Positions 46,075 through 55,319 of a DNA stretch of 64,000 nt are shown here, in pieces (position 1 is the stretch's first letter; each line of letters opens with the position of its first letter). Made by a program: the position numbers and the translations under genes. Under the pieces are notes generated by a model. The model was not told the origin of the DNA. It was given only the letters and a program-made list of their open reading frames with translations, and searched no databases. Source of the stretch: Bacteroidota bacterium (GTDB taxonomy: Bacteria; Bacteroidota; Bacteroidia; Flavobacteriales_D; Sanyastnellaceae); assembly GCA_027619225.1 (NCBI GenBank), contig JAQCFW010000006.1, positions 28,280 to 92,279 of the forward strand, written 5' to 3'.

Positions 46075-46347
46075 TTAATGACGTAATCCCAATTCCTTTA
46101 CTATTTCACGATAGCGTGTAATATCTTTCTTTGTTAAATAGTCTAGAGCATTACGACGCTTAGCAACTAACGCAATGAGCGATCGCTGAGTGTTGTAATC
46201 CTTCTTGTTGTTTTTCAAATGCGCAGTTAAGTGCGTAATACGGAATGAGTACATTGCAATTTGAGCCTCAGGAGAACCGGTATCAGTTGCTCCTTTTCCG
46301 TGCTTTTTGAAGAATTCTTTCTTCTTTTCTGAGTCTAAATAGTACAT
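46075..46347 (-). CDS. rpsO: 30S ribosomal protein S15
   Basis: A 90-aa primary 16S rRNA-binding protein. It contains KHGKGATDTGSPEAQIA, RITHLTAHLKNNKKDYNTQR and SLIALVAKRRNALDYL, all characteristic. The spacer 45874-46074 before pnp contains no gene and no clear hairpin, so rpsO and pnp are probably co-transcribed. Confidence 0.97.
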   Translation of the reverse strand: MYYLDSEKKKEFFKKHGKGATDTGSPEAQIAMYSFRITHLTAHLKNNKKDYNTQRSLIALVAKRRNALDYLTKKDITRYREIVKELGLRH

Positions 46348-46393
46348 GGCGAAATCTTTAGATGTCCGTTATGCGGATTTATTAATAATTCTG

Positions 46394-46401
46394 CAAAGGT
46401 A
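46394..46401 (-). promoter_or_regulatory. -7 promoter element of rpsO
   Basis: On the minus strand this reads TACCTTTG, matching TAnnTTTG, 46 nt before the rpsO ATG. Confidence 0.55.
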
Positions 46402-46426
46402 CATTAAGAGTATCTAATAACACTTT

Positions 46427-47278
46427 TTAATTTGAGGCATGTAGCATCCTAATTGAGAAATCTAATTTGGCCTTTAATTCACTCCTAGGCACAATTGCAT
46501 CAAGGAATCCGTGCTCTAACAAAAACTCAGATCTTTGAAACCCTTCTGGAAGATCTTTACCTATAGTTTCCTTAACTACTCTGGGGCCTGCAAATGCAAT
46601 GAGAGCGTTAGGCTCAGCAATATTTAAGTCGCCTAACATTGCGAAAGAAGCCGTTACACCACCAGTTGTAGGATCAGTTAATACACTAATGTATGGAAGC
46701 CCTGCTTTTGTGAGCATTGATAATTTAGCGCTGGTTTTTGCCATCTGCATTAAACTTAACCCTGCTTCCATCATCCTTGCGCCTCCTGATTTGGAGATAC
46801 AAATGAATGGAACGCCTTTCTTAATAGAGTGATCAATTCCTCGGGCAATCTTCTCCCCCACTACCGATCCCATTGAGCCACCAATAAATTCGAAATCCAT
46901 ACAAGCAATTACAACTGGATTGCCACCAAGTTCACCTGATGCAACTCTTAAAGCGTCATTTAAACCAGTCTTTTTCTTTGCAGCTTCTAATCTGTCTGGG
47001 TAAGATTTTGTGTCAGTGAAATTTAAAGGGTCTTCGGAAATCATTTTCGGAGCGAGACTCCGGCATTTTCCATTGTCAAATAACAAGGCAAAATACTCGG
47101 TGCTTCCAACTCTCTCATGGTGATCGCAATGTTGGCATACCCAAAGAGCATCTTCATGTTCTTGAGCAGAAACCACCGTTTTACAGCTTGGACATTTGTA
47201 CCAAGCTCCCTCGGGGATTTCCTTTTTCTCAGTTGTTTTAGTTGTTATACCCTCCGTATTTCTCTGAAACCAACCCAT
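46427..47278 (-). CDS. accD: acetyl-CoA carboxylase carboxyltransferase beta subunit
   Basis: Part of the enzyme making malonyl-CoA for fatty acid synthesis. The N-terminal zinc ribbon Cys residues are at 29, 32, 48 and 51 (CPSC...CQHC). The carboxyltransferase fold follows with [34 protein letters not shown] and [16 protein letters not shown]. The 283-aa length is typical. accA is not in the window. Confidence 0.96.
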   Translation of the reverse strand: MGWFQRNTEGITTKTTEKKEIPEGAWYKCPSCKTVVSAQEHEDALWVCQHCDHHERVGSTEYFALLFDNGKCRSLAPKMISEDPLNFTDTKSYPDRLEAAKKKTGLNDALRVASGELGGNPVVIACMDFEFIGGSMGSVVGEKIARGIDHSIKKGVPFICISKSGGARMMEAGLSLMQMAKTSAKLSMLTKAGLPYISVLTDPTTGGVTASFAMLGDLNIAEPNALIAFAGPRVVKETIGKDLPEGFQRSEFLLEHGFLDAIVPRSELKAKLDFSIRMLHASN

Positions 47279-47293
47279 GTCATTTATTTTTTA

Positions 47294-47301
47294 CAAATCT
47301 A
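47294..47301 (-). promoter_or_regulatory. -7 promoter element of accD
   Basis: On the minus strand this reads TAGATTTG, matching TAnnTTTG, 15 nt before the accD start. Confidence 0.5.
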
Positions 47302-47380
47302 ATGCTGTTAGAACGGATGACCTAAACCTAAATGAATAAGGACGTAACTTGTCGGCGGTATAAATCTGACTACCTTTTTG

Positions 47381-48160
47381 ATGCTTACAAAAAACGAACG
47401 AAATTCTATTAAAGCACTGCGACACCGAGAAAACCGCAAGCTCGAAAAACGCATGGTTGTAGAGGGGAACAAGGGCGTTGAGGAATTGCTTAACAGTAGG
47501 TTTGAGACTTTGCAAATTTACGCAACGAGTAGTGTTGAAATCCCTGTAATAAGAGTCCTTGCTGAAGAAAAAGGTCTCGTTATAATTGACGTAAGTTCGA
47601 AAGACATGCAGATTATGTCGAGTTTAAAGTCAGCACCCGGTGTACTTGCCGTTGGGGTGATTAAGGAGTCCGATGCTTCAACCGTTGTCGAAAAGATGAG
47701 GCGAAAGGACAATCAGTGCATAGGGACTATTCTTATTTTAGATGATTTGGCTGACCCGGGCAATGTTGGAACATTGATAAGAACTGCAGATTGGTTTGGT
47801 TTGTCAGGGGTTATTTGCTCACCTAAGACTGTCGATGTTTGGAATGCTAAAACCATTCAATCTTCTATGGGTTCAATATTTAAGATTCCTATTTGTATTG
47901 CTGAGCCTGTTGACGTGTTAAAGGCATTTAATCTTAAGACTGTATCATTAGACACGAATGGAGAAAACTTATATAACTCAGATTTTTCCCCAGAGGCATT
48001 CGTTGTCGGATCTGAATCTCACGGTGTAAGTGAAGATTTAGCAAAAGCCTGTAATAAATCATGGGCTATTCCAAGAAGAGGGATTACAGAATCTTTAAAT
48101 GCGGCTATTGCAGGAGCAATTGTTACCGCTGAGCTTGCCCGGAGAAGCTCTATTAAATAG
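47381..48160 (+). CDS. TrmH/SpoU-family RNA 2'-O-methyltransferase
   Basis: A 259-aa SPOUT methyltransferase. The N-terminal RNA-binding region (RHRENRKLEKRMVVEGNKGV) precedes SPOUT motif 1 (LADPGNVGTLIRTADWFG), motif 2 (VVGSESHGVSEDL) and motif 3 (PRRGITESLNAAIAGAI). It probably modifies rRNA or tRNA; the site is unknown. Its start is the ATG at 47381, one codon after an in-frame TTG, directly behind the near-consensus TACCTTTTTG. The 3' end overlaps the convergent acyltransferase by 8 bp. Confidence 0.92.
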   Translation: MLTKNERNSIKALRHRENRKLEKRMVVEGNKGVEELLNSRFETLQIYATSSVEIPVIRVLAEEKGLVIIDVSSKDMQIMSSLKSAPGVLAVGVIKESDASTVVEKMRRKDNQCIGTILILDDLADPGNVGTLIRTADWFGLSGVICSPKTVDVWNAKTIQSSMGSIFKIPICIAEPVDVLKAFNLKTVSLDTNGENLYNSDFSPEAFVVGSESHGVSEDLAKACNKSWAIPRRGITESLNAAIAGAIVTAELARRSSIK

Positions 48161-49319
48161 ATTTAGATTCTAAAGAAACCTTATATTTAGCCAAGAGAGG
48201 CTGCACCATTATTTCGCAAAAAGTGTTTTCTATTTTTTCTTTGCTGGCAATATTTGTCCCAACCTCTTCGACAACCTTGTCAATTCTATTGGAAAAAAAA
48301 GCTCTATCTTCATCAGTCACTTGAATATCTGAGGTAAATCCCGCAAGTTCGTCAAGTCCCAATCTATCAGCGGCAATCACTTGGTTGGGGAAAATCTTAT
48401 ATCCTTGGTAGATTGCTCGGTCGACAAGTTCCGCAATTGTTCTTTCAGTCCGTTCTCCCTCAACTTCTTTCCATGGAATAGTAGTGCAAAATTCTAAATG
48501 AATTCTACCTTTCCAGCCAGTCATCCCGCTTGCCATACTTCTTTCATCCTCACCTGGCTCTTTTAAATATTCACCTTCGTGTTCTTTTTTCAACAGCTCT
48601 CTCACCTTCATGTAATCACATGGGTCCCATTCATATGAAATGCTCACAGGCTTAACATTCAGCATCTCCCAAGCATCCTTCCCACCTTCCGAAATAAGCA
48701 TTCTTATTAGAGCTGGAGAGGTGCTGTCCCGACCATCTTTTGCCCTTCCTTCTTTTTGGGCTAGCCAAACAGAACTGCCATTTTTAACAACATGCCTGAT
48801 ATAAGTTGCGACAAGAAGACTACTCTCCAATCTTTCTCGTGGCCCTCCACCTCTTCTAACAATGAAACATCTGTTAAGCCTTACTAAATCCTCTAACCAT
48901 TTGTGGGACAGTAAATTATCTCCAATGCCAATTTCAGTAGACGGAAACCCACACCCCATTCTTGCAACGTTTACTAACGATGGATCAAGAACGATGTCTC
49001 TGTGGTTCGTGAGATGCAGAGTCGGAGATTCTAAATCTTTTTCAAAAGCCCCAGAACTATACCCCAGGGTAACACCATCAGTAGTGGATTCTATCAAAGC
49101 CTCTAAAAATGGATATGTTAAATCATCTTGAAAATCGCTAATACTATCTACTTGAAGTATGTTTTTAGCTAATTCAGCAGCATTTTCCCTACCAACTAAT
49201 GGAGTTAAAAGTCCTTCCAAATCAATGATTTTCGCCAAGCTTGTAGCAGCTTCAGCGGCTTCGTGGTCAAAAAATGGCCTAATATTTTCGAATTGAGATT
49301 CTAACATTCGCGACGGCAA
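48153..49319 (-). CDS. 1-acylglycerol-3-phosphate-type acyltransferase
   Basis: A 388-aa PlsC-superfamily protein. The acyltransferase active-site strand is LHLTNHRDIVLDPSL, followed by the RCFIVRRGGGPRER glycerol-phosphate motif and WLAQKEGRAKDG (EGR motif). The long N-terminus (about 95 aa) and C-terminus resemble a Bacteroidota family of acyltransferases, not PlsC itself. It is likely involved in membrane lipid synthesis; the acyl acceptor is unknown. Confidence 0.87.
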   Translation of the reverse strand: MPSRMLESQFENIRPFFDHEAAEAATSLAKIIDLEGLLTPLVGRENAAELAKNILQVDSISDFQDDLTYPFLEALIESTTDGVTLGYSSGAFEKDLESPTLHLTNHRDIVLDPSLVNVARMGCGFPSTEIGIGDNLLSHKWLEDLVRLNRCFIVRRGGGPRERLESSLLVATYIRHVVKNGSSVWLAQKEGRAKDGRDSTSPALIRMLISEGGKDAWEMLNVKPVSISYEWDPCDYMKVRELLKKEHEGEYLKEPGEDERSMASGMTGWKGRIHLEFCTTIPWKEVEGERTERTIAELVDRAIYQGYKIFPNQVIAADRLGLDELAGFTSDIQVTDEDRAFFSNRIDKVVEEVGTNIASKEKIENTFCEIMVQPLLAKYKVSLESKSI

Positions 49320-49330
49320 GATACCGCGAG

Positions 49331-49338
49331 TATCTTTG
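49331..49338 (+). promoter_or_regulatory. -7 promoter element of the DEAD-box helicase gene
   Basis: TATCTTTG matches TAnnTTTG and ends 8 nt before the ATG at 49347. Confidence 0.6.
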
Positions 49339-49346
49339 CCGACAAT

Positions 49347-50642
49347 ATGACATTTGAAGAACTAAAGATTTCTAGGCAGTTTTTAAACGCAATTGATGAC
49401 GCGGGGTTCAGTGAGCCGACACCGATTCAATGTAAAGCCATTCCTCCTATTACTGCAGGTCAAGATGTTGTTGGCATAGCCCAAACCGGAACGGGTAAGA
49501 CCGCCGCGTTTGCTCTACCTATATTAATAAAAGTAAAATACGCTCAAGGAGATGCTCCAAGAGCTCTTGTTTTAGTCCCTACAAAGGAGTTGGTCATTCA
49601 AGTTCATGGTGTTTTCGAGTCATTTGCCACATACACCGATATTAGATGCCTTGCACTTTATGGTGGAGTGGGACCTAAAACACAGCTAGAACTAATCGAC
49701 AAAGGTTGTGATATTATTGTTGCTACTCCCGGAAGATTTATGGATCTTTATTTGCGTAACGGGATAAATCCTAAAAAGATAAAAACACTTGTCCTTGATG
49801 AGGCTGACCGCATGATGGATATGGGCTTTATGCCTCAGCTAAGGAATATTCTAGAAATCATCCCTAACAAGCGCCAAAACTTACTCTTTAGTGCGACATT
49901 TCCTGAGAGAGTTGAAAAGCTAAGCGAGGAGTTTTTACTTTGGCCTACAAGAATAGAGACGACGCCTCAAGCCACACCTGTTGCAACGGTTACACAATTA
50001 AAAACCGCTATCCCTAATATTCGAACTAAACTTAATATGGTGAGTCACCTGTTGACGGAAGTTTACCCCAACGATAGAGCGTTGGTTTTTGTGAGAACCA
50101 AACAACAAGCGGAGCAGATTTCTAAATTTCTTGAGCGTACGGTTTCCGGTGGAGTTCGTGGTCTGCACAGCAACAAAGCCCAAAACACTCGCCTTTATGC
50201 AATGTCCCTTTTTCGTGAAGGTGCTATCAGAGTTCTTGTTAGCACAGACGTGAGCAGCAGGGGAATAGATGTTCCTGAAACCAAGCTTGTCATAAATTGT
50301 ACGGTTCCTAGAAACTCAGCCGATTACGTCCATCGAATAGGAAGAACTGGTAGGGCGTTTAGAGAGGGAGTAGCACACACACTTTACGATCCGAGCGAAG
50401 AGTATTACTTAGGCGCTGTTGAGAAGCACCTGCCCTCTAAAAATATCATAAGAGCGGTCCCTATGCCTGAGGAAGTTCTTATCGAAGATACTCAGCCGGC
50501 AGAAGCCAAGCAAATGGCGATGGATATTGATCTCCAGAAACGCAAAGCTGACCCTACTTTTCAAGGGGCATTTCATGAAAGGAAAAACAAGAAATCTCTT
50601 GCGAAGTCAAGACAACAGCGCAGTGCTAGAAGAAGGAAGTAA
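49347..50642 (+). CDS. DEAD-box ATP-dependent RNA helicase
   Basis: A 431-aa helicase core. The Q motif GFSEPTPIQCKAI, Walker A AQTGTGKT, motif II VLDEADRMMDMGF, motif III SATFP and motif VI HRIGRTGRAFREG are all present. A short C-terminal extension rich in Lys and Arg ends RRRK. It is RhlE-like and probably acts in ribosome assembly or RNA turnover. The 3' end overlaps a convergent small gene by 36 bp. Confidence 0.95.
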   Translation: MTFEELKISRQFLNAIDDAGFSEPTPIQCKAIPPITAGQDVVGIAQTGTGKTAAFALPILIKVKYAQGDAPRALVLVPTKELVIQVHGVFESFATYTDIRCLALYGGVGPKTQLELIDKGCDIIVATPGRFMDLYLRNGINPKKIKTLVLDEADRMMDMGFMPQLRNILEIIPNKRQNLLFSATFPERVEKLSEEFLLWPTRIETTPQATPVATVTQLKTAIPNIRTKLNMVSHLLTEVYPNDRALVFVRTKQQAEQISKFLERTVSGGVRGLHSNKAQNTRLYAMSLFREGAIRVLVSTDVSSRGIDVPETKLVINCTVPRNSADYVHRIGRTGRAFREGVAHTLYDPSEEYYLGAVEKHLPSKNIIRAVPMPEEVLIEDTQPAEAKQMAMDIDLQKRKADPTFQGAFHERKNKKSLAKSRQQRSARRRK

Positions 50643-50897
50643 GCTGATCCCATCTGGTTCTAACACGTAGCCTTCCTCAAAGCACATCACGGCCAATCGT
50701 CCGTCCGGCAAAGGCTCAACATGCGTGTGGTAGTTAAAATCAAACCCTTTTGTTCGCAGCCATTTAAAACTCCTTTCTGCAAGAATTGAAATCTTCTCTT
50801 CCTGTCTGAGTCGTTTTAAAAGCAGCCTGTTGTGATTGAGCACCTCATCAACGGCATGCTTCCTTTCGGGTAATTCAGTAATATAATTTGTTTTCAT
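50607..50897 (-). CDS. small hypothetical protein
   Basis: A 96-aa protein with a charged helical N-terminal half (HNRLLLKRLRQEEKISILAE) and a beta-rich C-terminal half (LPDGRLAVMCFEEGYVLEPD). I recognise no family. It starts cleanly with ATG in the intergenic region and ends within the helicase gene. A shadow of the helicase is excluded because two-thirds of it lies outside that gene. Confidence 0.62.
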   Translation of the reverse strand: MKTNYITELPERKHAVDEVLNHNRLLLKRLRQEEKISILAERSFKWLRTKGFDFNYHTHVEPLPDGRLAVMCFEEGYVLEPDGISLLPSSSTALLS

Positions 50898-50971
50898 ACC
50901 TGCAATTAAAGATTTTTATGTCTATCAATTTTTATCAATTTTGTAGATAGCTACTATCAGTTTGTAGTCGT

Positions 50972-50979
50972 TACTTTTG
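50972..50979 (+). promoter_or_regulatory. -7 promoter element of the 3-hydroxyacyl-CoA dehydrogenase gene
   Basis: TACTTTTG matches TAnnTTTG and ends 4 nt before the ATG at 50984. Confidence 0.6.
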
Positions 50980-50983
50980 TAGT

Positions 50984-52153
50984 ATGCAAACAAATAAAGT
51001 TGGTGTTGTTGGAGCTGGTGCAATGGGGGCTGGTATAGCCCAAATAGCTTCTCAAGCGGGTCATCAAGTAATTCTATATGACTTGTCATTGACTACCCTT
51101 GATGAAAGTGCCTCAAAACTTGCAAAAGTAATGGCTCGTCTTGTTGAAAAGAAGCGAATTACACTTGAAGAGTCCATCGAGATACAAGGTCGTATTGTCA
51201 GATCAACACAAATAGATCTTTTTGCGGACTGCGACTTAGTGGTCGAAGCTGTAGTCGAAAACCTAGCTGTTAAACACAGTGTTTTCAAGCAAATTGAGAA
51301 CATTGTAAGCAGTGATTGCATTGTTGCCTCTAATACATCATCGTTATCTATCACCTCTTTGGCTGCTGGATGTAATCATCCGGAAAGAGTTTTGGGACTT
51401 CATTTTTTCAACCCCGCTCCTCTTATGCCTCTTGTTGAGATTGTCCCCGCCATTCAAACATCTGTGGAGTTACCTCTTCACTTGGTTTCACTCATGAAAG
51501 ATTGGGGCAAGTCACCAGTTATTGCAAAAGATACACCTGGCTTTATTGTAAACAGAGTCGCCAGACCTTTTTATGGAGAGGCACTCCGAATACTTGACGA
51601 AGGTATAGCCGATGTCCCTACTATAGATACTGTCATGAGTAATCTCGGGTTTAAAATGGGTCCTTTCCAACTTATGGACTTAATTGGACATGATGTTAAC
51701 TACGCTGTAACGGAATCTGTATTTAAGTCATTTTACTGTGACCCTCGATTTATGCCCAGCATAACTCAGTTAAAATTGGTAGAGGCTGGATGGCTGGGTC
51801 GCAAGTCTGGCAAGGGATTCTACAACTACCCAGAAAATTCAACAGACAGAACCACAAATGTTGAGATTGATTCAGATACAGAAGTTTTAATTGCTGAACG
51901 AATAATCGCAATGCTTATCAATGAAGCTGCAGATGCTGTTTACTATGGTATTGCCAGCCCTGAAGATGTTGATACTGCGATGAAGAAGGGAGTCAATTAC
52001 CCCAAAGGCTTGTTGGTTTGGGCTGACGAATGGGGAGCAGAGAAAGTGGTGAAGATCATAGATTCTCTGAAAGATGAGTACGGAGAAACAAGGTACAGAT
52101 GCAGTACATTGCTTAGGAAACAAGCAAGAGAGGGCGGCAGGTTTTACAGCTAA
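50984..52153 (+). CDS. 3-hydroxyacyl-CoA (3-hydroxybutyryl-CoA) dehydrogenase
   Basis: A 389-aa NAD-dependent dehydrogenase of the PaaH/Hbd type. The Rossmann motif is GVVGAGAMGAGIAQIASQAG, catalytic residues lie in NTSSLSITSLA and LGLHFFNPAPLMPLVEIV, and two C-terminal 3HCDH dimerisation domains follow (GFIVNRVARPFYGEALRIL). It acts in beta-oxidation or phenylacetate breakdown, consistent with the thiolase gene 0.8 kb away on the opposite strand. Confidence 0.94.
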   Translation: MQTNKVGVVGAGAMGAGIAQIASQAGHQVILYDLSLTTLDESASKLAKVMARLVEKKRITLEESIEIQGRIVRSTQIDLFADCDLVVEAVVENLAVKHSVFKQIENIVSSDCIVASNTSSLSITSLAAGCNHPERVLGLHFFNPAPLMPLVEIVPAIQTSVELPLHLVSLMKDWGKSPVIAKDTPGFIVNRVARPFYGEALRILDEGIADVPTIDTVMSNLGFKMGPFQLMDLIGHDVNYAVTESVFKSFYCDPRFMPSITQLKLVEAGWLGRKSGKGFYNYPENSTDRTTNVEIDSDTEVLIAERIIAMLINEAADAVYYGIASPEDVDTAMKKGVNYPKGLLVWADEWGAEKVVKIIDSLKDEYGETRYRCSTLLRKQAREGGRFYS

Positions 52154-52159
52154 GTCTCT

Positions 52160-52927
52160 TTATTTTAATCTTCTTAGGCATGTGAGTTTGTGAGTAATAC
52201 AATCCTCTTTCACATTAAAAATCCCGTCTTCTGTAAGTGGATCTACTCTAACAAATCCCGAAGCGTGTATGATACTGTCCTTCGATGTTAGGATTCCTAC
52301 GTGAGTAATCGCTCCTTTTTTATTTTCAAAAAAGGCCAAATCATTTTCGCACCTCATCCCCCAATCAACAGCAACCCCTGATTTCACCTGTTGAGAAGCA
52401 TCTCTAGGGATGCCAATGCCATTTAGTGAGGCGACTATCTGACTCAGTCCAGAGCAATCAATTCCCGCTACAGTCCTCCCACCCCATTGGTAAGGAGCTT
52501 TTAAAAATTTCAAAGCTGACTTTGATAGACTCACAGGCTTCTCTCCTAAAGGTTGGGCTAAATCACAAGGAATAACAACAGAACCCGATAACCTATACTC
52601 CCCATTTTTATGAGGAGTTAACAAAGAACCCGCTGGCAACCACAATTCTACGCCAGAACTCACATCTCTCCACTCCGACATGGTGCTTTTCAGCATACTT
52701 GAGTCTGATGTAGATTCTGTGTTAAAATTGAATTGACGACCATCAATCCATCCAACATAGGCATCTACTAATGACCTGATTTTCAACCATTCGCCCCTAC
52801 CCTTTTCAAGTATCTTTACAGGTTCTCCGGCCAAGATTTGGGATACCTGTTCAGAAGTGTCATTATCCAAAGCTCTCAACGGAGCAATCGCAACTGACGT
52901 TATACCTATAGAGCCAACTTTATACAT
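52160..52927 (-). CDS. NlpC/P60 (C40) peptidase with SH3-like domains
   Basis: A 255-aa cell-wall hydrolase. Bacterial SH3-like domains occupy about 1-130. The NlpC/P60 core follows with catalytic Cys158 (YQWGGRTVAGIDCSG), His209 (GAITHVGIL) and third residue His221 (IIHASGFVRVD). No signal peptide is obvious, so its export route is unclear. It cleaves the gamma-D-Glu/diaminopimelate bond in related proteins. It is downstream of the thiolase gene. Confidence 0.91.
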   Translation of the reverse strand: MYKVGSIGITSVAIAPLRALDNDTSEQVSQILAGEPVKILEKGRGEWLKIRSLVDAYVGWIDGRQFNFNTESTSDSSMLKSTMSEWRDVSSGVELWLPAGSLLTPHKNGEYRLSGSVVIPCDLAQPLGEKPVSLSKSALKFLKAPYQWGGRTVAGIDCSGLSQIVASLNGIGIPRDASQQVKSGVAVDWGMRCENDLAFFENKKGAITHVGILTSKDSIIHASGFVRVDPLTEDGIFNVKEDCITHKLTCLRRLK

Positions 52928-52944
52928 CTTGATATCAGGAAGTT

Positions 52945-54123
52945 TTACAGAGCTTCAATTATCAATGCAGAAGCTCCACCACCACCATTGCAGATTCCCG
53001 CAGCACCGTACTTCAGTCCACGAGCTTTAAGTGCGTGGGCTAGAGTCACAACGATTCTACAACCACTTGACCCAAGCGGGTGGCCTAATGATACAGCACC
53101 TCCGTTTACATTCACCTTTTCAGGATCTAAACCCAGTTTTTGATTGTTGACGATTCCAACAACCGCAAAAGCTTCATTAAGCTCCCACAGATCAACCTCT
53201 TCAATACTAATCCCAGCTCTATCTAATGCAATAGGAAGTGCTAAGGATGGCGCAGTTGTGAACCACTTGGGATCTTGAGCTGCATCAGCATAGCCAATTA
53301 TTTTTGCCAAAGGTGTTAATCCATGACGATTAACGGCTTCTTCAGAAGCTAAGATTACAGCACTTGCTCCATCATTTAAAGTAGAGGCGTTAGCAGCAGT
53401 TACGGTTCCTTCTTTATCAAATGCTGGTCGCAATGTAGAGATCCTATCCATCTTCACATTCTTATATTCTTCATCTTCAGAGAATAAAATAGGATCTCCC
53501 TTGCGTTGAGGGATTTCCACGGGGACTACTTCCGATGTATAAGCACCATTTTCCCAAGCATATGCTGACCGCTTATAGCTTGTGATTGCATAGGCGTCTT
53601 GTTCTTCACGAGTAATGTTGTTTTCTTTAGCACACAGTTCGGCGCAATTTCCCATGTGGGTTTTATTGTAAACGTCTGTAAGACCATCTGTAAGCATCCC
53701 GTCACGCATCTGAATGTCACCGAATTTACTTCCCTTCCTCACGTCTAAATAGTGAGGCACCTGTGACATGTTCTCCATGCCTCCTGCGATGACTATCTCA
53801 GCATCTCCCATTGCAATTGTCGCTCTTGCAAGAGCAATAGCCTTCATCCCAGAAGCACAAACTTTATTGATAGTTGTACACGGCACAGAATCAGAGAGCC
53901 CAGCACCAAGTGCGGCTTGACGTGCTGGTGCCTGACCCATACCAGCCTGCAAAACATTGCCCATATAAACCTCTTCAATCTCTTTCGGGTCAAGCCCTGC
54001 CATTTTTAAAGCACCTTGAATTGCCGTTGAGCCCAGCTTCGTTGCTGGCACAGATGATAATGAACCTAAAAAACTCCCCATTGGAGTTCTTGCTGCTGAA
54101 ACGATATATACGTCTGAAGACAT
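52945..54123 (-). CDS. acetyl-CoA C-acetyltransferase (thiolase)
   Basis: A 392-aa thiolase. The acyl-accepting Cys89 is in TTINKVCASGMKAIALA, the catalytic His is in NGGAVSLGHPLGSSGCR, and the second Cys is in GICNGGGGASALI. The length and motifs favour the biosynthetic/degradative type II thiolase. Together with the neighbouring 3-hydroxyacyl-CoA dehydrogenase it suggests short-chain acyl-CoA metabolism. Confidence 0.95.
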   Translation of the reverse strand: MSSDVYIVSAARTPMGSFLGSLSSVPATKLGSTAIQGALKMAGLDPKEIEEVYMGNVLQAGMGQAPARQAALGAGLSDSVPCTTINKVCASGMKAIALARATIAMGDAEIVIAGGMENMSQVPHYLDVRKGSKFGDIQMRDGMLTDGLTDVYNKTHMGNCAELCAKENNITREEQDAYAITSYKRSAYAWENGAYTSEVVPVEIPQRKGDPILFSEDEEYKNVKMDRISTLRPAFDKEGTVTAANASTLNDGASAVILASEEAVNRHGLTPLAKIIGYADAAQDPKWFTTAPSLALPIALDRAGISIEEVDLWELNEAFAVVGIVNNQKLGLDPEKVNVNGGAVSLGHPLGSSGCRIVVTLAHALKARGLKYGAAGICNGGGGASALIIEAL

Positions 54124-54191
54124 GATCGGATGTTTTAAAATATAAAATTAACTACAAGCGTAAAAAAACTTTTGGCACGTATTTTTATTCC

Positions 54192-55226
54192 TTAACTCTC
54201 TTTCTCAGAGTCATTGCCAGTGGTATTTGAAGTGGCATTCTCAGTGGTGTTCGAGTGATTCATACGTTGCTTTAGCTTATGCTTTCCTCGATCAGCATTG
54301 CCAAACTTTACTTCTGCATTTCTACGTTTCCCGGGTTTAGGAACATCACCTCCTTTCATAAGGCCTAAGAATTCTCTAGGAACTCTGGACTTAATCATAA
54401 TTTCCTCCCCTTTGGGGCCAGTAACTTCTAGAGCGAACATATGTACACCTTCTCTCTTCAATGGATCTGGCGCCGTTTTACCTTTTCCTATAATAATACA
54501 ACCCTCACGCCTTAGTGATGGCATGATTAAGTGAACAGCTTCCATAGGAGCATCTACTTTAAGCAGGGTATGTTTTTGAGTAGCTCGCATGGTTCTATAT
54601 TGAACCTGTACTGGTTCTCCATCCTCTTCTCTGCATTCTAACTGATCATCCGGTGGAAGATGGCCTTCTACAAGAATGTAAATTCCTTGTCTAAAATCAT
54701 TCCAGTTTTCCTGTAAGTGCTCACGCCAAACTCTGTTTTTTGCAATTAAGCAAATTCCGCTCACATCCTTCATAATCTTATTTACAAAATGTAAATCGTT
54801 ATTGCCACGGTTTTGGTGTTCTAACCAATCCTTCATATTAGTATACGCTGTTCTAACCTTGGGATTCGGAGCAGCCACAATCCATCCCGAAGGCTTTATG
54901 TATGCGAGGAAGTTATCGTCTTCAAAAACAACATCAAATGGAGGCTTGGTGCTTTTTGTGAACAGGGGTTCGGGTCTTTCAAACTTGGTTCTGCGAGAAC
55001 CTTCTTCTCCAGAAGATGAGGCGCTTCGAACAGTATGTCTACCTCTATCGTGAGTCACATTCATTCCTGGCTCAACGACAGTTGACGGGATTTTAATAAC
55101 ATTGCCCTCAACTTTAACAGCCCCGTTTTTAATAGCTTTTCTTGCTCTTGTTCTAGTTGTATAACCACCTTGCATAGTCAGTGCGTCAACTAATGTGCCT
55201 GGGTGGCGTACCTCAAATCCTTCCAT
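54192..55226 (-). CDS. RluA-like pseudouridine synthase homologue lacking the catalytic Asp
   Basis: A 344-aa protein. An S4-like RNA-binding domain covers about 11-60 (TRTRARKAIKNGAVKVEGNV). An RluA-type fold starts at VVFEDDNFLAYIKPSGWIVA (about 99-118). At the active-site strand the usual HRLDRDTSG reads VNKIMKDVSG (148-157): the catalytic Asp is Met152 and the His and Leu are also changed. A long polar tail follows. It is therefore probably an RNA-binding protein without pseudouridylation activity. It lies between thiolase and yebC in a same-strand run. Confidence 0.85.
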   Translation of the reverse strand: MEGFEVRHPGTLVDALTMQGGYTTRTRARKAIKNGAVKVEGNVIKIPSTVVEPGMNVTHDRGRHTVRSASSSGEEGSRRTKFERPEPLFTKSTKPPFDVVFEDDNFLAYIKPSGWIVAAPNPKVRTAYTNMKDWLEHQNRGNNDLHFVNKIMKDVSGICLIAKNRVWREHLQENWNDFRQGIYILVEGHLPPDDQLECREEDGEPVQVQYRTMRATQKHTLLKVDAPMEAVHLIMPSLRREGCIIIGKGKTAPDPLKREGVHMFALEVTGPKGEEIMIKSRVPREFLGLMKGGDVPKPGKRRNAEVKFGNADRGKHKLKQRMNHSNTTENATSNTTGNDSEKES

Positions 55227-55319
55227 GGCGCGAAGTTAGGCCTAAGTAAATAATTATAGCTAAATAAAACGGGTTCATCGTACTCCCTGATTGGTTGATT
55301 ACAATCAAATTAATCGCAA

